Below are positions 15,234-24,938 of a DNA stretch of 38,766 bases, one piece after another. Each line of letters starts with the position of its first letter. Positions within the stretch are counted from its first letter, which is position 1. Source of the stretch: Nitrospinota bacterium (GTDB taxonomy: Bacteria > UBA8248); contig JAPOYD010000131.1 of assembly GCA_026706735.1 (NCBI GenBank), positions 1-38,766 of the forward strand, read 5' to 3'. Under the pieces are notes generated by a model, which saw only the letters and a list, made by a program, of their open reading frames with translations, had not been told where the DNA came from and ran no database searches. The position numbers and the translations under genes are program-made.

Positions 15234-15413
15234 GTGGGGCTTCCCAAACGTCGGCACTCGCAGACGCGAGGCCGTAAAAGAAGAACACACTACAAGGTAG
15301 CGAAACCATCAATTGCGGTTTGCACGAACTGCAATAATCCGGTGTTGCCCCATCGGGTGTGCAATATCTGCGGGTATTACAAGGGCCAGAAAGTTTTGGA
15401 TGTGAAGGAATAA
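15234..15413 (+). CDS. rpmF: 50S ribosomal protein L32
   Basis: A 59-residue protein beginning MGLPKRRHSQTRGRKRRTHY and ending GYYKGQKVLDVKE. The zinc ribbon is complete: CTNC near 30-33 and CNIC near 43-46. Start is GTG at 15234, nine bases after AAAGGAG (15218-15224). Length and motifs match bacterial L32. It lies between yceD and plsX, the common order, and is probably co-transcribed from the promoter at 14436. The gene is easy to miss because of its length and GTG start. Confidence 0.95.
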   Translation: MGLPKRRHSQTRGRKRRTHYKVAKPSIAVCTNCNNPVLPHRVCNICGYYKGQKVLDVKE

Positions 15414-15433
15414 TACTGCCGCTGGAAGAGATA

Positions 15434-16540
15434 ATGAAGATTGCGATAGATGCCATGGGGGGAGACAACGCGCCTTCGGCAATCATAGAAGGGGCGTTGG
15501 ATGCTCACCGAGAAGAGGGTATTGAATCCATCTTGGTGGGCGCGCCGGAGCGAATCGAGGCGGAACTTGAGCGTCTTGGAGCTTCTAAGGATGTTTTTGA
15601 GATTCGCTCGGCGAGTCAAGTCATCGATATGGGTGAATCACCCACGAAGTCGGTGAAGACCAAGCCGGACTCATCCATGCGCGTCGCGCTTCAGCTGGTC
15701 AAGGACGGAGAAGCGCAGGGGGTATTCAGCGCGGGCGACACCGGAGGCGCCTTCGCCACGGGTCTGGCCGTCTTGCAGCGTATGCCGGGGGTTCAGCGGC
15801 CCGCCATTGCCGCTCTGGTCCCCACCCTTAAAGGATTTTCCGTCATGCTGGACGTGGGGGCGAATCTAAGCCCGCGGGCCCAGCACTTGTTTCAATTCGG
15901 CATTATGGGTTCCGTATATACCCAGGAAGTGTTCAAAAAACCCGCGCCCACGGTAGGATTGTTGAACGTGGGTGGAGAAGATTCCAAAGGAACCGAGGTG
16001 CTGAAGGCAGTCCATGAGATTTTTGTGAAAAGCGATTTGAATTTTGTGGGCAATGTAGAAGGGAGTACTATTTTTCAAGGCGGCACCGACGTGGTCGTGT
16101 GCGACGGGTTCGTGGGCAACGTGGCTTTGAAGGTAAGCGAGAGTCTCAGTGAAATGCTGACGACGCTGCTCAGAGAGGAAATTGTCGGTTCGATGCGCAA
16201 CAAAATCGGATATATGTTTTTGCAAAATGGGCTGAAATCCATGCGCCAAAGAACCGATTATTCCGAATATGGGGCGGCGCCATTGCTGGGCTTGGGTGGG
16301 ATTTGTACAATTGGACATGGCCGAAGCAACTCGAAGGCCGTGAAAAACGCCATCCGTACGACGGCGAATATCGTCAAGGTCGATCTGAATGCCAAGATAG
16401 AAAAAGAGATTGACAAGCATATCTCCATACAGCGCAGTGGAGATGTGGGATGGCGGTTATGGAATCAAATACGAACGGGTATTTTTTACGAGAAGGTAAC
16501 GGGGGACGAAAAAAAGAGTGGTGATGAAGAAGAAAAGTAG
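15434..16540 (+). CDS. plsX: Phosphate acyltransferase PlsX (acyl-ACP:phosphate)
   Basis: A 368-residue protein that makes acyl-phosphate from acyl-ACP, the first step of glycerophospholipid synthesis with PlsY. It begins with the family hallmark MKIAIDAMGGDNAP; SAGDTGG (about 98-104), LDVGAN (about 139-144), GNVEGSTIF and VCDGFVGNV follow, and the C-terminus has ALLGLGG and GHGRSNSKAVKNA. ATG 15434 follows GGAAGAG. It lies 20 bases after rpmF. Cytosolic and peripherally membrane associated. A longer reading from 15359 would overlap rpmF and is rejected. Confidence 0.96.
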   Translation: MKIAIDAMGGDNAPSAIIEGALDAHREEGIESILVGAPERIEAELERLGASKDVFEIRSASQVIDMGESPTKSVKTKPDSSMRVALQLVKDGEAQGVFSAGDTGGAFATGLAVLQRMPGVQRPAIAALVPTLKGFSVMLDVGANLSPRAQHLFQFGIMGSVYTQEVFKKPAPTVGLLNVGGEDSKGTEVLKAVHEIFVKSDLNFVGNVEGSTIFQGGTDVVVCDGFVGNVALKVSESLSEMLTTLLREEIVGSMRNKIGYMFLQNGLKSMRQRTDYSEYGAAPLLGLGGICTIGHGRSNSKAVKNAIRTTANIVKVDLNAKIEKEIDKHISIQRSGDVGWRLWNQIRTGIFYEKVTGDEKKSGDEEEK

Positions 16541-16617
16541 CCCCTCTTGATATCTGACCCGGTTTTGGACTACGATCATACCTTGGCAGTTATCTCGCCC
16601 GTATAGGGAATCATATC

Positions 16618-17607
16618 GTGACCCACTCCGTCATCCTGGGGACTGGTTCTTATGTCCCGGAAAGAGTTCTCTCGAACGCTGATCTGGAAAAAATGGTCGA
16701 CACCAGTGACCAATGGATTCGCGATCGAACGGGGATCAGCGAGCGGCGTGTGGCGAGGCCCGACGAAGCGACTTCCCACTTGTCGATTCATGCCGCCAAT
16801 CAGGCTCTGGAAGCCGCGGGCGTGGGGCCTGAGGAAATTGACCTCATCATCGTAACCACCCTCACGCCGGACACGATGTGCCCGGCCGCGGCCTGCTGGC
16901 TGCAGTCCCATATCGGAGCGCACAAGGCCGCGGCGTTTGACATGAATGCTGCGTGCACGGGCTTCGTCTACGGTCTTCAGGCGGCGGACGCTTATATCCG
17001 TTCGGGCATGATGAAGAACGTGCTCTTGGTTTCCGCCGACGTCATGACGCGGGTGACGAACTGGGAGGATAGAGGCACTTGCGTTCTGTGGGGTGATGGC
17101 GCGGGCGCAGTCGTCGTGGGAGCGTCGGAGAATGGAAGAAGAGGAGTCTTGGATTCTAGGGTCTACAGCGACGGCAATGGCGGGGAGTTGATTCTGGTCC
17201 CGGGAGGCGGTTCGCGGTTTGCGCCGATGACGCCCAACGATGTGCACAACAAGGAGCATTTGCTGCAGATGAAAGGGAAAGAGACGTTCAAGACGGCTGT
17301 GCGTTATTTCCTGGAAGTCTGTAATGAAATGCTGGAGCGAAGCGGTCTCACATTGGATGATGTGGATATTTTTATTCCGCATCAGGCGAATCTGCGGATT
17401 ATCGAGGCCGTGGCGAAACGGCTTGAATTCTCAATGGATAAGGTAATAATCACGATTAACAAATATGGCAATATGTCCGCGGCCACCATCCCGGTTGCGC
17501 TGGATGAATCGGTGAGGGAGGGGAAAATCAGAAGCGGAGATAATGTCCTCATGGCTGCTTTCGGTGGAGGCCTCACCTGGGGTGCGTCATTAGTCGAGTG
17601 GAAGTGA
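16618..17607 (+). CDS. fabH: 3-oxoacyl-[ACP] synthase III (KAS III)
   Basis: A 329-residue enzyme that condenses acetyl-CoA (or another acyl-CoA) with malonyl-ACP to start fatty-acid synthesis. The triad is visible: Cys113 in MNAACTGFVYGL, His255 in PHQANLRI, Asn285 in NKYGNMSAATIP. DRTGISERR near the N-terminus and FGGGLTWGA at the C-terminus are standard. Start is GTG 16618 with AGGGA (16605-16609) eight bases upstream. It follows plsX by 77 bases and leads into fabD, matching the usual plsX-fabH-fabD-acpP order. Confidence 0.97.
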   Translation: MTHSVILGTGSYVPERVLSNADLEKMVDTSDQWIRDRTGISERRVARPDEATSHLSIHAANQALEAAGVGPEEIDLIIVTTLTPDTMCPAAACWLQSHIGAHKAAAFDMNAACTGFVYGLQAADAYIRSGMMKNVLLVSADVMTRVTNWEDRGTCVLWGDGAGAVVVGASENGRRGVLDSRVYSDGNGGELILVPGGGSRFAPMTPNDVHNKEHLLQMKGKETFKTAVRYFLEVCNEMLERSGLTLDDVDIFIPHQANLRIIEAVAKRLEFSMDKVIITINKYGNMSAATIPVALDESVREGKIRSGDNVLMAAFGGGLTWGASLVEWK

Positions 17608-17711
17608 TGATATGAATGCCTGGAAAGATTTCGCTTCATCCCCCGCCTGCTTCATCAGCGAGCATAATTGATTAAAGCTTCGCCGTTCATGCCATAGGTA
17701 AGGGTTACTAG

Positions 17712-18650
17712 ATGGCTGTGAAAATTGCGTTTTTGTTTCCAGGACAAGGTTCGCAATATGTTGGCATGGGCAAGCAATTCTATGATGAGTATCCTTTTGC
17801 GCGAGAAGCCTATGAGCAGGCGAGCGATATTCTGGGATGGGACCTCGCGAGGCTGAGCTTTGAAGGCCCCAAATCGGAGTTGACGCTTACTTGCCATACC
17901 CAACCCGCAATTCTGGTTCATAGCCATATCGCTTGCGCTTTGTTGGGTGAGTGCGGCTATAGTCCTTCTCTCGCTTTAGGGCACAGTTTGGGGGAATACT
18001 CCGCCCTTCTGGCGGCTGAAGCCATCGATTTCCAGACGGGTGTTGAGTTGGTGAAGAAAAGAGGCCGCTTCATGCACGAGGCTGTCCCCGAGCGGGGTGG
18101 CGCCATGGCGGCCTTGCTCGGGATAGAGAGAGAAGCGGCCGAAGCCATATGTGGGGAAGTGGGAGGCGTGGTGGAGGTTGCAAATTATAATGCCCCCGGC
18201 CAATATGTCTTGTCGGGAGATAAGGATGCGGTAGAATCCGCCGCGCGGCTGGCAACAGACAAAGGAGTCAGGAAGGTTGTCATGCTTCCGGTTGGAGCGC
18301 CTTTTCATTGTTCTTTGCTGAGTGAAGCGGCCGAGCGGATGAGTGAAGTTCTCGACGAAGCGGATATTGCCGATCCTTCGATTCCCGTATATGCGAATGT
18401 AACCGCTCGACCCGTTCTGGAAGGAAAACTGGTAAGAGAGTTGCTCAAACGCCAGATTCGCTCTCCCGTTCGTTGGGAAGACTCTGTACGTGCAGCAGGC
18501 GAGGAGAAACCCGATGTGATGGTCGAGTTGGGCCCCGGGAAGGTGCTCTCAGGATTGAACAGGCGGATATTGAAAGGTATACCGGTGCACAATGTGGAAG
18601 ATACACGGAGCTTGGAGCAAGCGGTTTCGGACTTGGGGAAGTTCAATTGA
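17712..18650 (+). CDS. fabD: Malonyl-CoA:ACP transacylase
   Basis: A 312-residue enzyme that moves the malonyl group from CoA to ACP. The N-terminal FLFPGQGSQYVGMG is the family signature; the nucleophile is Ser92 in GHSLGEYSA; His199 in PVGAPFHCSLL completes the dyad; Gln in the FPGQGSQ loop forms the oxyanion hole. The ATG at 17712 follows TAAGGG by about nine bases. A gap of 104 bases separates it from fabH with no clear signal. Directly after the stop is a dyad, TCATAC-CTGT-GTATGA (18654-18669). Confidence 0.97.
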   Translation: MAVKIAFLFPGQGSQYVGMGKQFYDEYPFAREAYEQASDILGWDLARLSFEGPKSELTLTCHTQPAILVHSHIACALLGECGYSPSLALGHSLGEYSALLAAEAIDFQTGVELVKKRGRFMHEAVPERGGAMAALLGIEREAAEAICGEVGGVVEVANYNAPGQYVLSGDKDAVESAARLATDKGVRKVVMLPVGAPFHCSLLSEAAERMSEVLDEADIADPSIPVYANVTARPVLEGKLVRELLKRQIRSPVRWEDSVRAAGEEKPDVMVELGPGKVLSGLNRRILKGIPVHNVEDTRSLEQAVSDLGKFN

Positions 18651-18653
18651 ATT

Positions 18654-18669
18654 TCATACCTGTGTATGA
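18654..18669. promoter_or_regulatory. Operator-like dyad between fabD and acpP
   Basis: TCATAC (18654-18659) and GTATGA (18664-18669) are perfect inverted halves around CTGT, four bases after the fabD stop and about 150 before acpP. It could be a regulator site for acpP or a small RNA hairpin; no regulator is identified. Confidence 0.3.
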
Positions 18670-18820
18670 TGGTTGCTGAGGTATTATCAATAAAGAGCGA
18701 AAACAGGTTTTAGAATTCAGATTGAGCGCCCCGGTGAAGTGAAATGAGTATTGGATCTGAGTTCTTGCTGAAAGGATGACTCAATACCGGTTTAAGAGAA
18801 AGATTTTCGGAGGAATCGGC

Positions 18821-19063
18821 GTGACAGATGATATCAAAGCACAAATAAGAGAAATCATTGTTGAACAGTTGAGTGTGGAGCCTGAAAAGGTAGTGCCGGA
18901 AGCTTCGTTTACCGATGATCTGGGAGCAGATTCGCTGGATACCGTAGAGCTCGTCATGGCTTTTGAGGAGAAATTCGGCATCGAAATCCCTGATGAAGAA
19001 GCGGAGAAAATTTCCACGGTTCAGGATGCGTACGACTATATCTCGAAGGTGCCTGGAGACTAG
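18821..19063 (+). CDS. acpP: Acyl carrier protein
   Basis: An 80-residue acidic carrier protein that holds acyl chains on a phosphopantetheine arm. The arm attaches to Ser38 in [27 protein letters not shown] is the usual helix III region. Start is GTG 18821 after CGGAGGAAT; an in-frame ATG further up (18776) would add a basic stretch unlike any ACP. It lies 170 bases after fabD, a larger gap than its neighbours, compatible with its own promoter because ACP is needed in excess; I could not pinpoint one. Confidence 0.97.
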   Translation: MTDDIKAQIREIIVEQLSVEPEKVVPEASFTDDLGADSLDTVELVMAFEEKFGIEIPDEEAEKISTVQDAYDYISKVPGD

Positions 19064-19098
19064 AGCAATCTCGTTGGTCTGCAAATCAAAGAGGAAGC

Positions 19099-20376
19099 AT
19101 GAATAATCAAGATTTATTGAGTTCGGATGTCCGGGTTGTCGTCACGGGACTCGGCCTGCTAACGCCGCTGGGCTTGTCGGTAGAGGAAAACTGGGAAGCC
19201 TTAATGCAGGGCCGCTCCGGGGTCGATAAAGTTTCCCGGTTTTGTCCGGATCGCCTGCCGTCCCGCATCTGCGGCGAAGTAAAAGGTTTTGAACCCGAGA
19301 ATTATGTTCCCCGCAAAGAACTCAAGAAAATGGATACTTTCATACAGTACGTGCTTGCGGCCTCTCAAATGGCCTTCGATGATGCCGCTCTGGAAGCTCC
19401 AGACACGGAAATGGCGCCGAGGTACGGCACCATCATCGGCGTGGGATTGGGCGGTTTACCTGCCATCGAAGCCAATAAGGAATTATTGCTAACCAGAGAA
19501 CCGACGCGCATCAGCCCCTTCTTCATCCCCATGTTGTTGGGAAACTTGGCCGCCGGGCAGGTTTCGATGCGCTGGGGACTAAAGGGGCCGAACATTTGCA
19601 CCACCACGGCGTGTGCATCCGGGAATCACGCTATCGGAGATGCGATGAAGTGTATTCAGCGCGGCTTGGTGGATGTCATGGTGGCCGGTGGCAGTGAGTC
19701 TTGTATCACGGAGTTGGCCATGGCGGGATTCTGCGCGATGCGAGCGCTCAGCACTCGTAACGATGACCCCGAAAGCGCGAGTCGTCCCTTTGATACGGAC
19801 AGGGATGGATTCGTGATGGCGGAGGGGGCAGGCATCGTGATCCTGGAGCGTTATGAACACGCTGTAGCGCGTGGTGCGAATATTTACGCCGAACTCAGCG
19901 GCTATGGACTCACTTCCGACGCCCACCACATCACCTCCCCGGACCCGGGTGGTGACGGAGCGGCCCGCTGCATGGACATGGCGCTGAATGACGCAAGACT
20001 AGAGCCTGAGGATGTGGATTACATCAACGCGCATGGCACATCCACCGGTACGGGGGATCGACTCGAAACGACAGCCATCAAAAGAACATTTGGCGAGCAT
20101 GCCTACAAACTGAGTGTAAGTTCCACAAAATCTATGACCGGGCATCTTCTGGGTGCGGCGGGAGGCGTGGAATCGGTTTTCACTATCTTGGCGCTTAAGA
20201 ATCAGTGCATTCCTCCCACGATCAATTTAGATACTCCAGATCCGGAATGCGATCTCGACTTTGTGCCCAATTCTGCCCGGAAAGCGGACATCGACTGTGC
20301 CATTACAAACTCGTTCGGGTTCGGGGGAACCAACGCATCGCTCCTGTTCCAGAGAGCGGAAAACAACGCAGCTTAA
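19099..20376 (+). CDS. fabF: 3-oxoacyl-[ACP] synthase II (KAS II)
   Basis: A 425-residue elongating condensing enzyme. The triad is Cys172 in TTACASGNHAIGD, His312 in NAHGTSTGTGD and His349 in MTGHLLGAAGG, with Lys344 in STKSM. The C-terminus has the gating loop ITNSFGFGGTNAS. The ATG follows AGAGGAAGC. It lies 35 bases after acpP and is followed by rnc. Length is slightly above E. coli FabF, with a short N-terminal leader. Confidence 0.97.
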   Translation: MNNQDLLSSDVRVVVTGLGLLTPLGLSVEENWEALMQGRSGVDKVSRFCPDRLPSRICGEVKGFEPENYVPRKELKKMDTFIQYVLAASQMAFDDAALEAPDTEMAPRYGTIIGVGLGGLPAIEANKELLLTREPTRISPFFIPMLLGNLAAGQVSMRWGLKGPNICTTTACASGNHAIGDAMKCIQRGLVDVMVAGGSESCITELAMAGFCAMRALSTRNDDPESASRPFDTDRDGFVMAEGAGIVILERYEHAVARGANIYAELSGYGLTSDAHHITSPDPGGDGAARCMDMALNDARLEPEDVDYINAHGTSTGTGDRLETTAIKRTFGEHAYKLSVSSTKSMTGHLLGAAGGVESVFTILALKNQCIPPTINLDTPDPECDLDFVPNSARKADIDCAITNSFGFGGTNASLLFQRAENNAA

Positions 20377-20434
20377 AAAAAGAGGTTCTGCCAACAGCAG
20401 AAACGGGAAACTCTCCGGTTTCGGTGCCAGGGGT

Positions 20435-21136
20435 GTGACCCTGGGTGAAATCGAAACCCAAGTCGGCTATTCGTTTTCGAACAAGGAACTCCTCGTTCGA
20501 GCCCTCACACACCGCTCTTTTTCTCAAGAAAGTTCAACCCCCACTTCTGATAATGAACGACTTGAATTTTTAGGTGATGCTGTTTTGCAGCTCATCGTGA
20601 CGGAAAAACTATGGAAAGATTTTCCGGCGGATGATGAGGGAGTTCTGACTCATATGCGCTCAGAACGGGTGAATGGCCGCACTTTGGCGGGCGTTTTTAA
20701 GCGCCGTGGACTGGGAAACTTCATTCGTCTGGGCAAAGGGGAAGAAAAAACGGGCGGTCGGCAAAAACCTTCCATCCAGGCGGGAGCAGTCGAGGCGTTG
20801 GTCGGCGCCATATATCTCGATGCCGGTTACGCCCGTTGTACGCAATGGGCGCAATCATGGTTCTGGGCTGCAGGCCTGAATGAAGAAGATGTCCTATCGC
20901 AAGATTTCAAAAGCCAGCTTCAGCGGTTGGCTCAAAAAAATGGCAATAAACCACCTGGTTATCGTCTGGTTCGAGAGAGTGGTCCTGAGCACGAGAAAAA
21001 ATTCGAGGTTGAAGTTCGCCTCGGTCGTAAGGTCATGGGACGTGGGCAAGGCACGACCAAAAAAGCGGCTGAGCAGGTAGCGGCGAAAGAAGCCGTTTAT
21101 AAGATCGGGGGAAGTCTAGCGACAACGAGTTCTTAG
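20435..21136 (+). CDS. rnc: Ribonuclease III
   Basis: A 233-residue double-strand RNA endonuclease with an N-terminal RNase III domain (about 1-155) and a C-terminal dsRBD (about 160-230, DFKSQLQRLAQKNG through TTKKAAEQVAAKEA). The signature NERLEFLGDAVLQ has Glu44 and Asp48. The second catalytic pair, usually ADxxE, reads QAGAVEALVG: Gly117 replaces the conserved Asp, while Glu120 is kept. This may weaken metal binding. Start is uncertain: GTG 20435 gives the normal length but AGGGG is only one base away; a CTG at 20441 has better spacing. The frame continues upstream into fabF without a better start. It precedes smc, a common order. Confidence 0.92.
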   Translation: MTLGEIETQVGYSFSNKELLVRALTHRSFSQESSTPTSDNERLEFLGDAVLQLIVTEKLWKDFPADDEGVLTHMRSERVNGRTLAGVFKRRGLGNFIRLGKGEEKTGGRQKPSIQAGAVEALVGAIYLDAGYARCTQWAQSWFWAAGLNEEDVLSQDFKSQLQRLAQKNGNKPPGYRLVRESGPEHEKKFEVEVRLGRKVMGRGQGTTKKAAEQVAAKEAVYKIGGSLATTSS

Positions 21137-21257
21137 AATGTAATATTTTGCTTTACGGATGCCGGGGAATTCTGATAAGTTATTGATTCCTACCGCCCTG
21201 GTAGTGTCTTATACCGCCCCCTGAAAATAAAGTTCATCCGCCCGCCGAGGTGTTGAA

Positions 21258-24200
21258 TTGCGATTCCAACGCTTGGAGATGCAGGGGTTCAAGTCCTTCG
21301 TTGAAAAAACCGTGATTGAAATAGGCGAGGGTCTTACGGCTGTGGTCGGACCCAACGGATGCGGCAAGAGCAATGTATGCGATGCCGTTCGGTGGGTTCT
21401 GGGCGAACAGGCTCCCAAAAATATGCGCTCGAAGAAGATGGAGGATGTTATCTTCAACGGTAGCGCCGAGCGCAAGCAACTCGGGATGTCCGAGGTCTCG
21501 CTCACCATTACCGATCTCAAAGGCGTGGTGACTTCTCCCGCATTCAAGGATTTTGACGAGGTAGTGGTTACCCGCCGGTTGTATCGCTCCGGGGAGAGTG
21601 AATATCTCATCAACCGCAATCCTTGCCGCCTCAAAGACATCGTCGACTTGTTTCTAGATACCGGTGTTTCCCTCGATACTTTCTCCATCGTGGAACAGGG
21701 CAAGATAGAGACTCTCGTGAACGCGAGGCCACTGGACAGGCGGATTCTGATTGAAGAGGCCGCCGGTATTATGAAGTATAAGAGCAGGCGGAACGAGGCG
21801 TTGAGAAAGCTGGAGCTGGCGCAGGCGAATCTGCTTCGTGTGGCCGACATCATGCGCGAGAAAGAAGCCCGCCTGGGCTCTTTGCGTCGCCAGGCGAGGA
21901 AAGCAACGTTTCACAAGGAATACCGAACCGAAATTGCCGATCTTTCCCAAAGAATCATGATGCTCGACTACCTCAAGCTTGTCGATGAACTTGTTCCCGC
22001 GGAAAAGGCGTATAGCCGCATCAAAGAGGCAGAACAGGCGGTATCCGCGAAATTATCTTCTCTAGAAGCCGACAGGGAAAACGGGCGTATTTTGATCGCC
22101 GAGCGCTCGGAGGCATTAGCGGAATCCCGCCGCCGAGCAGTAGAAGTGGAAGGTTGCCTTCAGGGGCTGGAGAACCGGGTTGAGATGCTGGGCAGCCGTC
22201 TCAAGGAACTCGATACGGAAGATGAACGTCGCATGGAGGAAATCCAGGCTCTCGATGTTGAAACCACGACCTTGGAGAATGAGAGAATCGGGCTTGCTTC
22301 AACACTTGAGATGCTTACGGGGCAATCGAGTCTTGCGCGCGAGGAATATGACGTCGGTGTAGCCGAGTTAGCCGCTTATCGTGAGAACTTAAGAGAACAC
22401 GAACGAGTTCTTGATGAGACCCGGAGCGCTCAAGAGGAAGAAAAAGAGCGTTTGAGCGCGACTCGTCAGAAAATCGCTTCCATCGAATCGCGACGTGAGG
22501 GACTGACCGAGTCCACGGCAAAGACTGGTGAAGAGCTTGAGGAGATTAAGCGTCAGATCGAATTGACACAAACCGACGCAGATGATGCGAAAACCCGTTT
22601 GGAATCGCTGATTGCATCTGAAATCCGCGCAAAACAAGAACTTGAACAGGCGAGGTCTGATTGCGCGAGAACGTCCGAGTCTTTGAGCGGCCACGAAGAA
22701 TCCGTGGCTGGGACGAAAGAATCCTTGATGGAAGCGAAATCCGCTCTCTCGGCTTTAGAAGGTGTTTTGGGCTCCGACGAGAGTGGAATAGCGGATATGG
22801 AAGCGTTCCGATCTTGTGGTGCTCAAGTTCTGGCGTCTTTTTCCGATGTAATTCGCGTCGATCCGAAATTTGAAAAAGCCATTGAAACGGTCCTTGGCGA
22901 TCAATTGATGGGCGTGGTGGTGGAGAGTCCGGGTGATGCGGTGGATGCGCTCCGCGCGTTGATGGGTTCGGAAACCGGGCGAGGTGTGGCTCTGCCCAAG
23001 GAGGTGGATGCTCAACCGGATGCTATCGTCCCGCTGGGGGAAGGTGTTCTCGGTGCGGCGGCGGATTTTGTTCGCTGCAAAGTGGATTATCGCCCTCTCA
23101 TTCAATCGCTGCTCTGTAATGTGGTGGTGGTTGAGGATATCGATGCCGCGCAGGCGGCATGGTGCAATGGATCCCAAGGCATCGTCTGTGTGACTTTGAA
23201 GGGTGAAATTATTCATGCAAATGGTGTGGTGGAAGGCGGTTTGGGTCGAAATGAAGGTTTTTTGGAGCGCTCGAGAAGGTGCGAGGAGGTGCGCCTGAAA
23301 GCGGAGCAGCTGGAAGCGCAAGTTCATGAATTGGAACCGATTTCTGAAAAATTGAGTGAACGACTCACGAAAGCGGAACAAAGAAACCGTCTTGCGGTTG
23401 AGGCGAATCAACGGGCTGCGGTAATGCGCGTGGAGGCCGAAGGAATCCTCCGCTCGACGGAAGATAAACACGAGGCATTGAAAAAACGGTTGGCCTCGCT
23501 TGAATCCACGCAAGAGGAGACGCGCACGGAGCAGATGCGCCTCGAAGAGACCCTCCAGGCGGCCAAGGATGAAAGTCTCCACTCGGAAGAGGCGATTATA
23601 GATATCACCTTGCGTGTCCAGGAGATCGAAAGAAAGGTCAGTGACGCCAGCGAGCGGTATTCAGAGATGGAGGCGCGTGTCACGGACAAGAGAATCGCCT
23701 TGACGGAAATAAATGGACAGGTGGCTGTTGGTCGGGCCGAAGTTCAACGGCTCGAGAATGCGATATCCCAGAATTCAGCCCGCAAAATTCGCAGAGAAGA
23801 AGATCAACTCGGATCGAGCGAGAAGAGAAAACGCTTTCAAGAAAGCTTCGGGCAATGCAGACAGGAAATTCTCACTTTTCAGGATGAGAAAACCAGGGTG
23901 GAAGCCGAACAGACCCAGCGTGAGCGCGTTTTGCGTGAAGTGCAATCACGTGACGAGCAACTGGGTGATTCGATTCGCGAGATAAAAGAGAAGGCTTCAT
24001 ACCTGACCGGTGAGGTAAATGAGGCGGCGGAGCGGCGGACGAAGCTTCGTGTACAACGAGAATCTATGGTTGAATCCGCCAAAGTGGAGTGTCAGGTCAA
24101 TCTTGAGGTAACTGCAGAGAGCCGGCGGGAAGAACTTCCCCAGTATCAGGAAATTGTGAATCGTCTGGAGATGTTGCAGAAAAGACTTGACCGCATGGGA

Positions 24201-24842
24201 GAGGTAAATCCCCTTGCCGCACAGGAATACGATGAAATCAATCAGGAATATGTGTTTTTACAGGAACAACAGCAGGATTTGGAAAATTCCATCGCCGATC
24301 TGCACACAACGATCGAGAGACTGAACAAGACGACGAAATCCCGTTTCCTGACGGCGTTCGAGGAGGTGGGCAGCGCTTTCGCCGACATTTTTGGACGTCT
24401 TTTTCAGGGCGGTGAGGCGCGCATGTACTTGCTCGACCCGAATGACCCCTTGGAGACGGGGGTTGATATAGAAGTGAGGCCACCGGGCAAGCGTCCTTCG
24501 AACATCATGCTTCTCTCCGCAGGGGAGAAGGCGCTTACCGCTATTGCCTTGTTGTTCGCAGTCTTCAGCGTCAGGCCGAGTCCGTTTTGTATTCTCGACG
24601 AGGTGGACGCCACTCTCGATGACGCCAATGTCGGACGTTTTCGAGAAGTGATTGCCGAACTTGAGAATCGGAGCCAGTTCATCATCATCACCCATAACAA
24701 AAAGACCATGTCGTACGCGAATCAACTCTACGGCGTGACGCAAAGAGAAAAAGGAGTTTCAGAAATTGTCTCCGTAAAGCTGAATCGCGAGGAGGCGAGA
24801 GTAAATGGGGTTAGAGAAGCAGTGTTGGAATCGCAGGTGTAG
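21258..24842 (+). CDS. smc: Chromosome segregation ATPase SMC
   Basis: A 1194-residue SMC protein, the core of the condensin-like complex that organises the chromosome with ScpA/ScpB. Walker A is GPNGCGKSN (about 32-40); two long coiled coils (about 165-500 and 670-1010) flank a hinge at about 520-665 (IETVLGDQLMGVVVE region); the ABC signature is LLSAGEKALTAIALL (about 1085) and Walker B is FCILDEVDATLDD (about 1110). Length is normal. Start is TTG 21258 with GAGG seven bases upstream. A small hairpin, CTACC-GCCCT-GGTAG (21190-21204), lies before it. A strong terminator follows the gene. Confidence 0.97.
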   Translation: MRFQRLEMQGFKSFVEKTVIEIGEGLTAVVGPNGCGKSNVCDAVRWVLGEQAPKNMRSKKMEDVIFNGSAERKQLGMSEVSLTITDLKGVVTSPAFKDFDEVVVTRRLYRSGESEYLINRNPCRLKDIVDLFLDTGVSLDTFSIVEQGKIETLVNARPLDRRILIEEAAGIMKYKSRRNEALRKLELAQANLLRVADIMREKEARLGSLRRQARKATFHKEYRTEIADLSQRIMMLDYLKLVDELVPAEKAYSRIKEAEQAVSAKLSSLEADRENGRILIAERSEALAESRRRAVEVEGCLQGLENRVEMLGSRLKELDTEDERRMEEIQALDVETTTLENERIGLASTLEMLTGQSSLAREEYDVGVAELAAYRENLREHERVLDETRSAQEEEKERLSATRQKIASIESRREGLTESTAKTGEELEEIKRQIELTQTDADDAKTRLESLIASEIRAKQELEQARSDCARTSESLSGHEESVAGTKESLMEAKSALSALEGVLGSDESGIADMEAFRSCGAQVLASFSDVIRVDPKFEKAIETVLGDQLMGVVVESPGDAVDALRALMGSETGRGVALPKEVDAQPDAIVPLGEGVLGAAADFVRCKVDYRPLIQSLLCNVVVVEDIDAAQAAWCNGSQGIVCVTLKGEIIHANGVVEGGLGRNEGFLERSRRCEEVRLKAEQLEAQVHELEPISEKLSERLTKAEQRNRLAVEANQRAAVMRVEAEGILRSTEDKHEALKKRLASLESTQEETRTEQMRLEETLQAAKDESLHSEEAIIDITLRVQEIERKVSDASERYSEMEARVTDKRIALTEINGQVAVGRAEVQRLENAISQNSARKIRREEDQLGSSEKRKRFQESFGQCRQEILTFQDEKTRVEAEQTQRERVLREVQSRDEQLGDSIREIKEKASYLTGEVNEAAERRTKLRVQRESMVESAKVECQVNLEVTAESRREELPQYQEIVNRLEMLQKRLDRMGEVNPLAAQEYDEINQEYVFLQEQQQDLENSIADLHTTIERLNKTTKSRFLTAFEEVGSAFADIFGRLFQGGEARMYLLDPNDPLETGVDIEVRPPGKRPSNIMLLSAGEKALTAIALLFAVFSVRPSPFCILDEVDATLDDANVGRFREVIAELENRSQFIIITHNKKTMSYANQLYGVTQREKGVSEIVSVKLNREEARVNGVREAVLESQV

Positions 24843-24880
24843 CACCGTTCGTATTGTCACGAAAGGCTATGTTGAAGATG

Positions 24881-24913
24881 ACCCCGGCGCACCGTCGCCG
24901 GGGTTGGTTTGTT
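24881..24913 (+). terminator. Strong intrinsic terminator between smc and ftsY
   Basis: A 9-bp GC stem (ACCCCGGCG at 24881-24889 with CGCCGGGGT at 24896-24904), loop CACCGT, then TGGTTTGTT. It lies 39 bases after the smc stop and before the ftsY ATG, so ftsY must depend on read-through or on a promoter not recognised here. Confidence 0.75.
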
Positions 24914-24938
24914 CGGCGCAGGTTTGGGAAATATCTTG

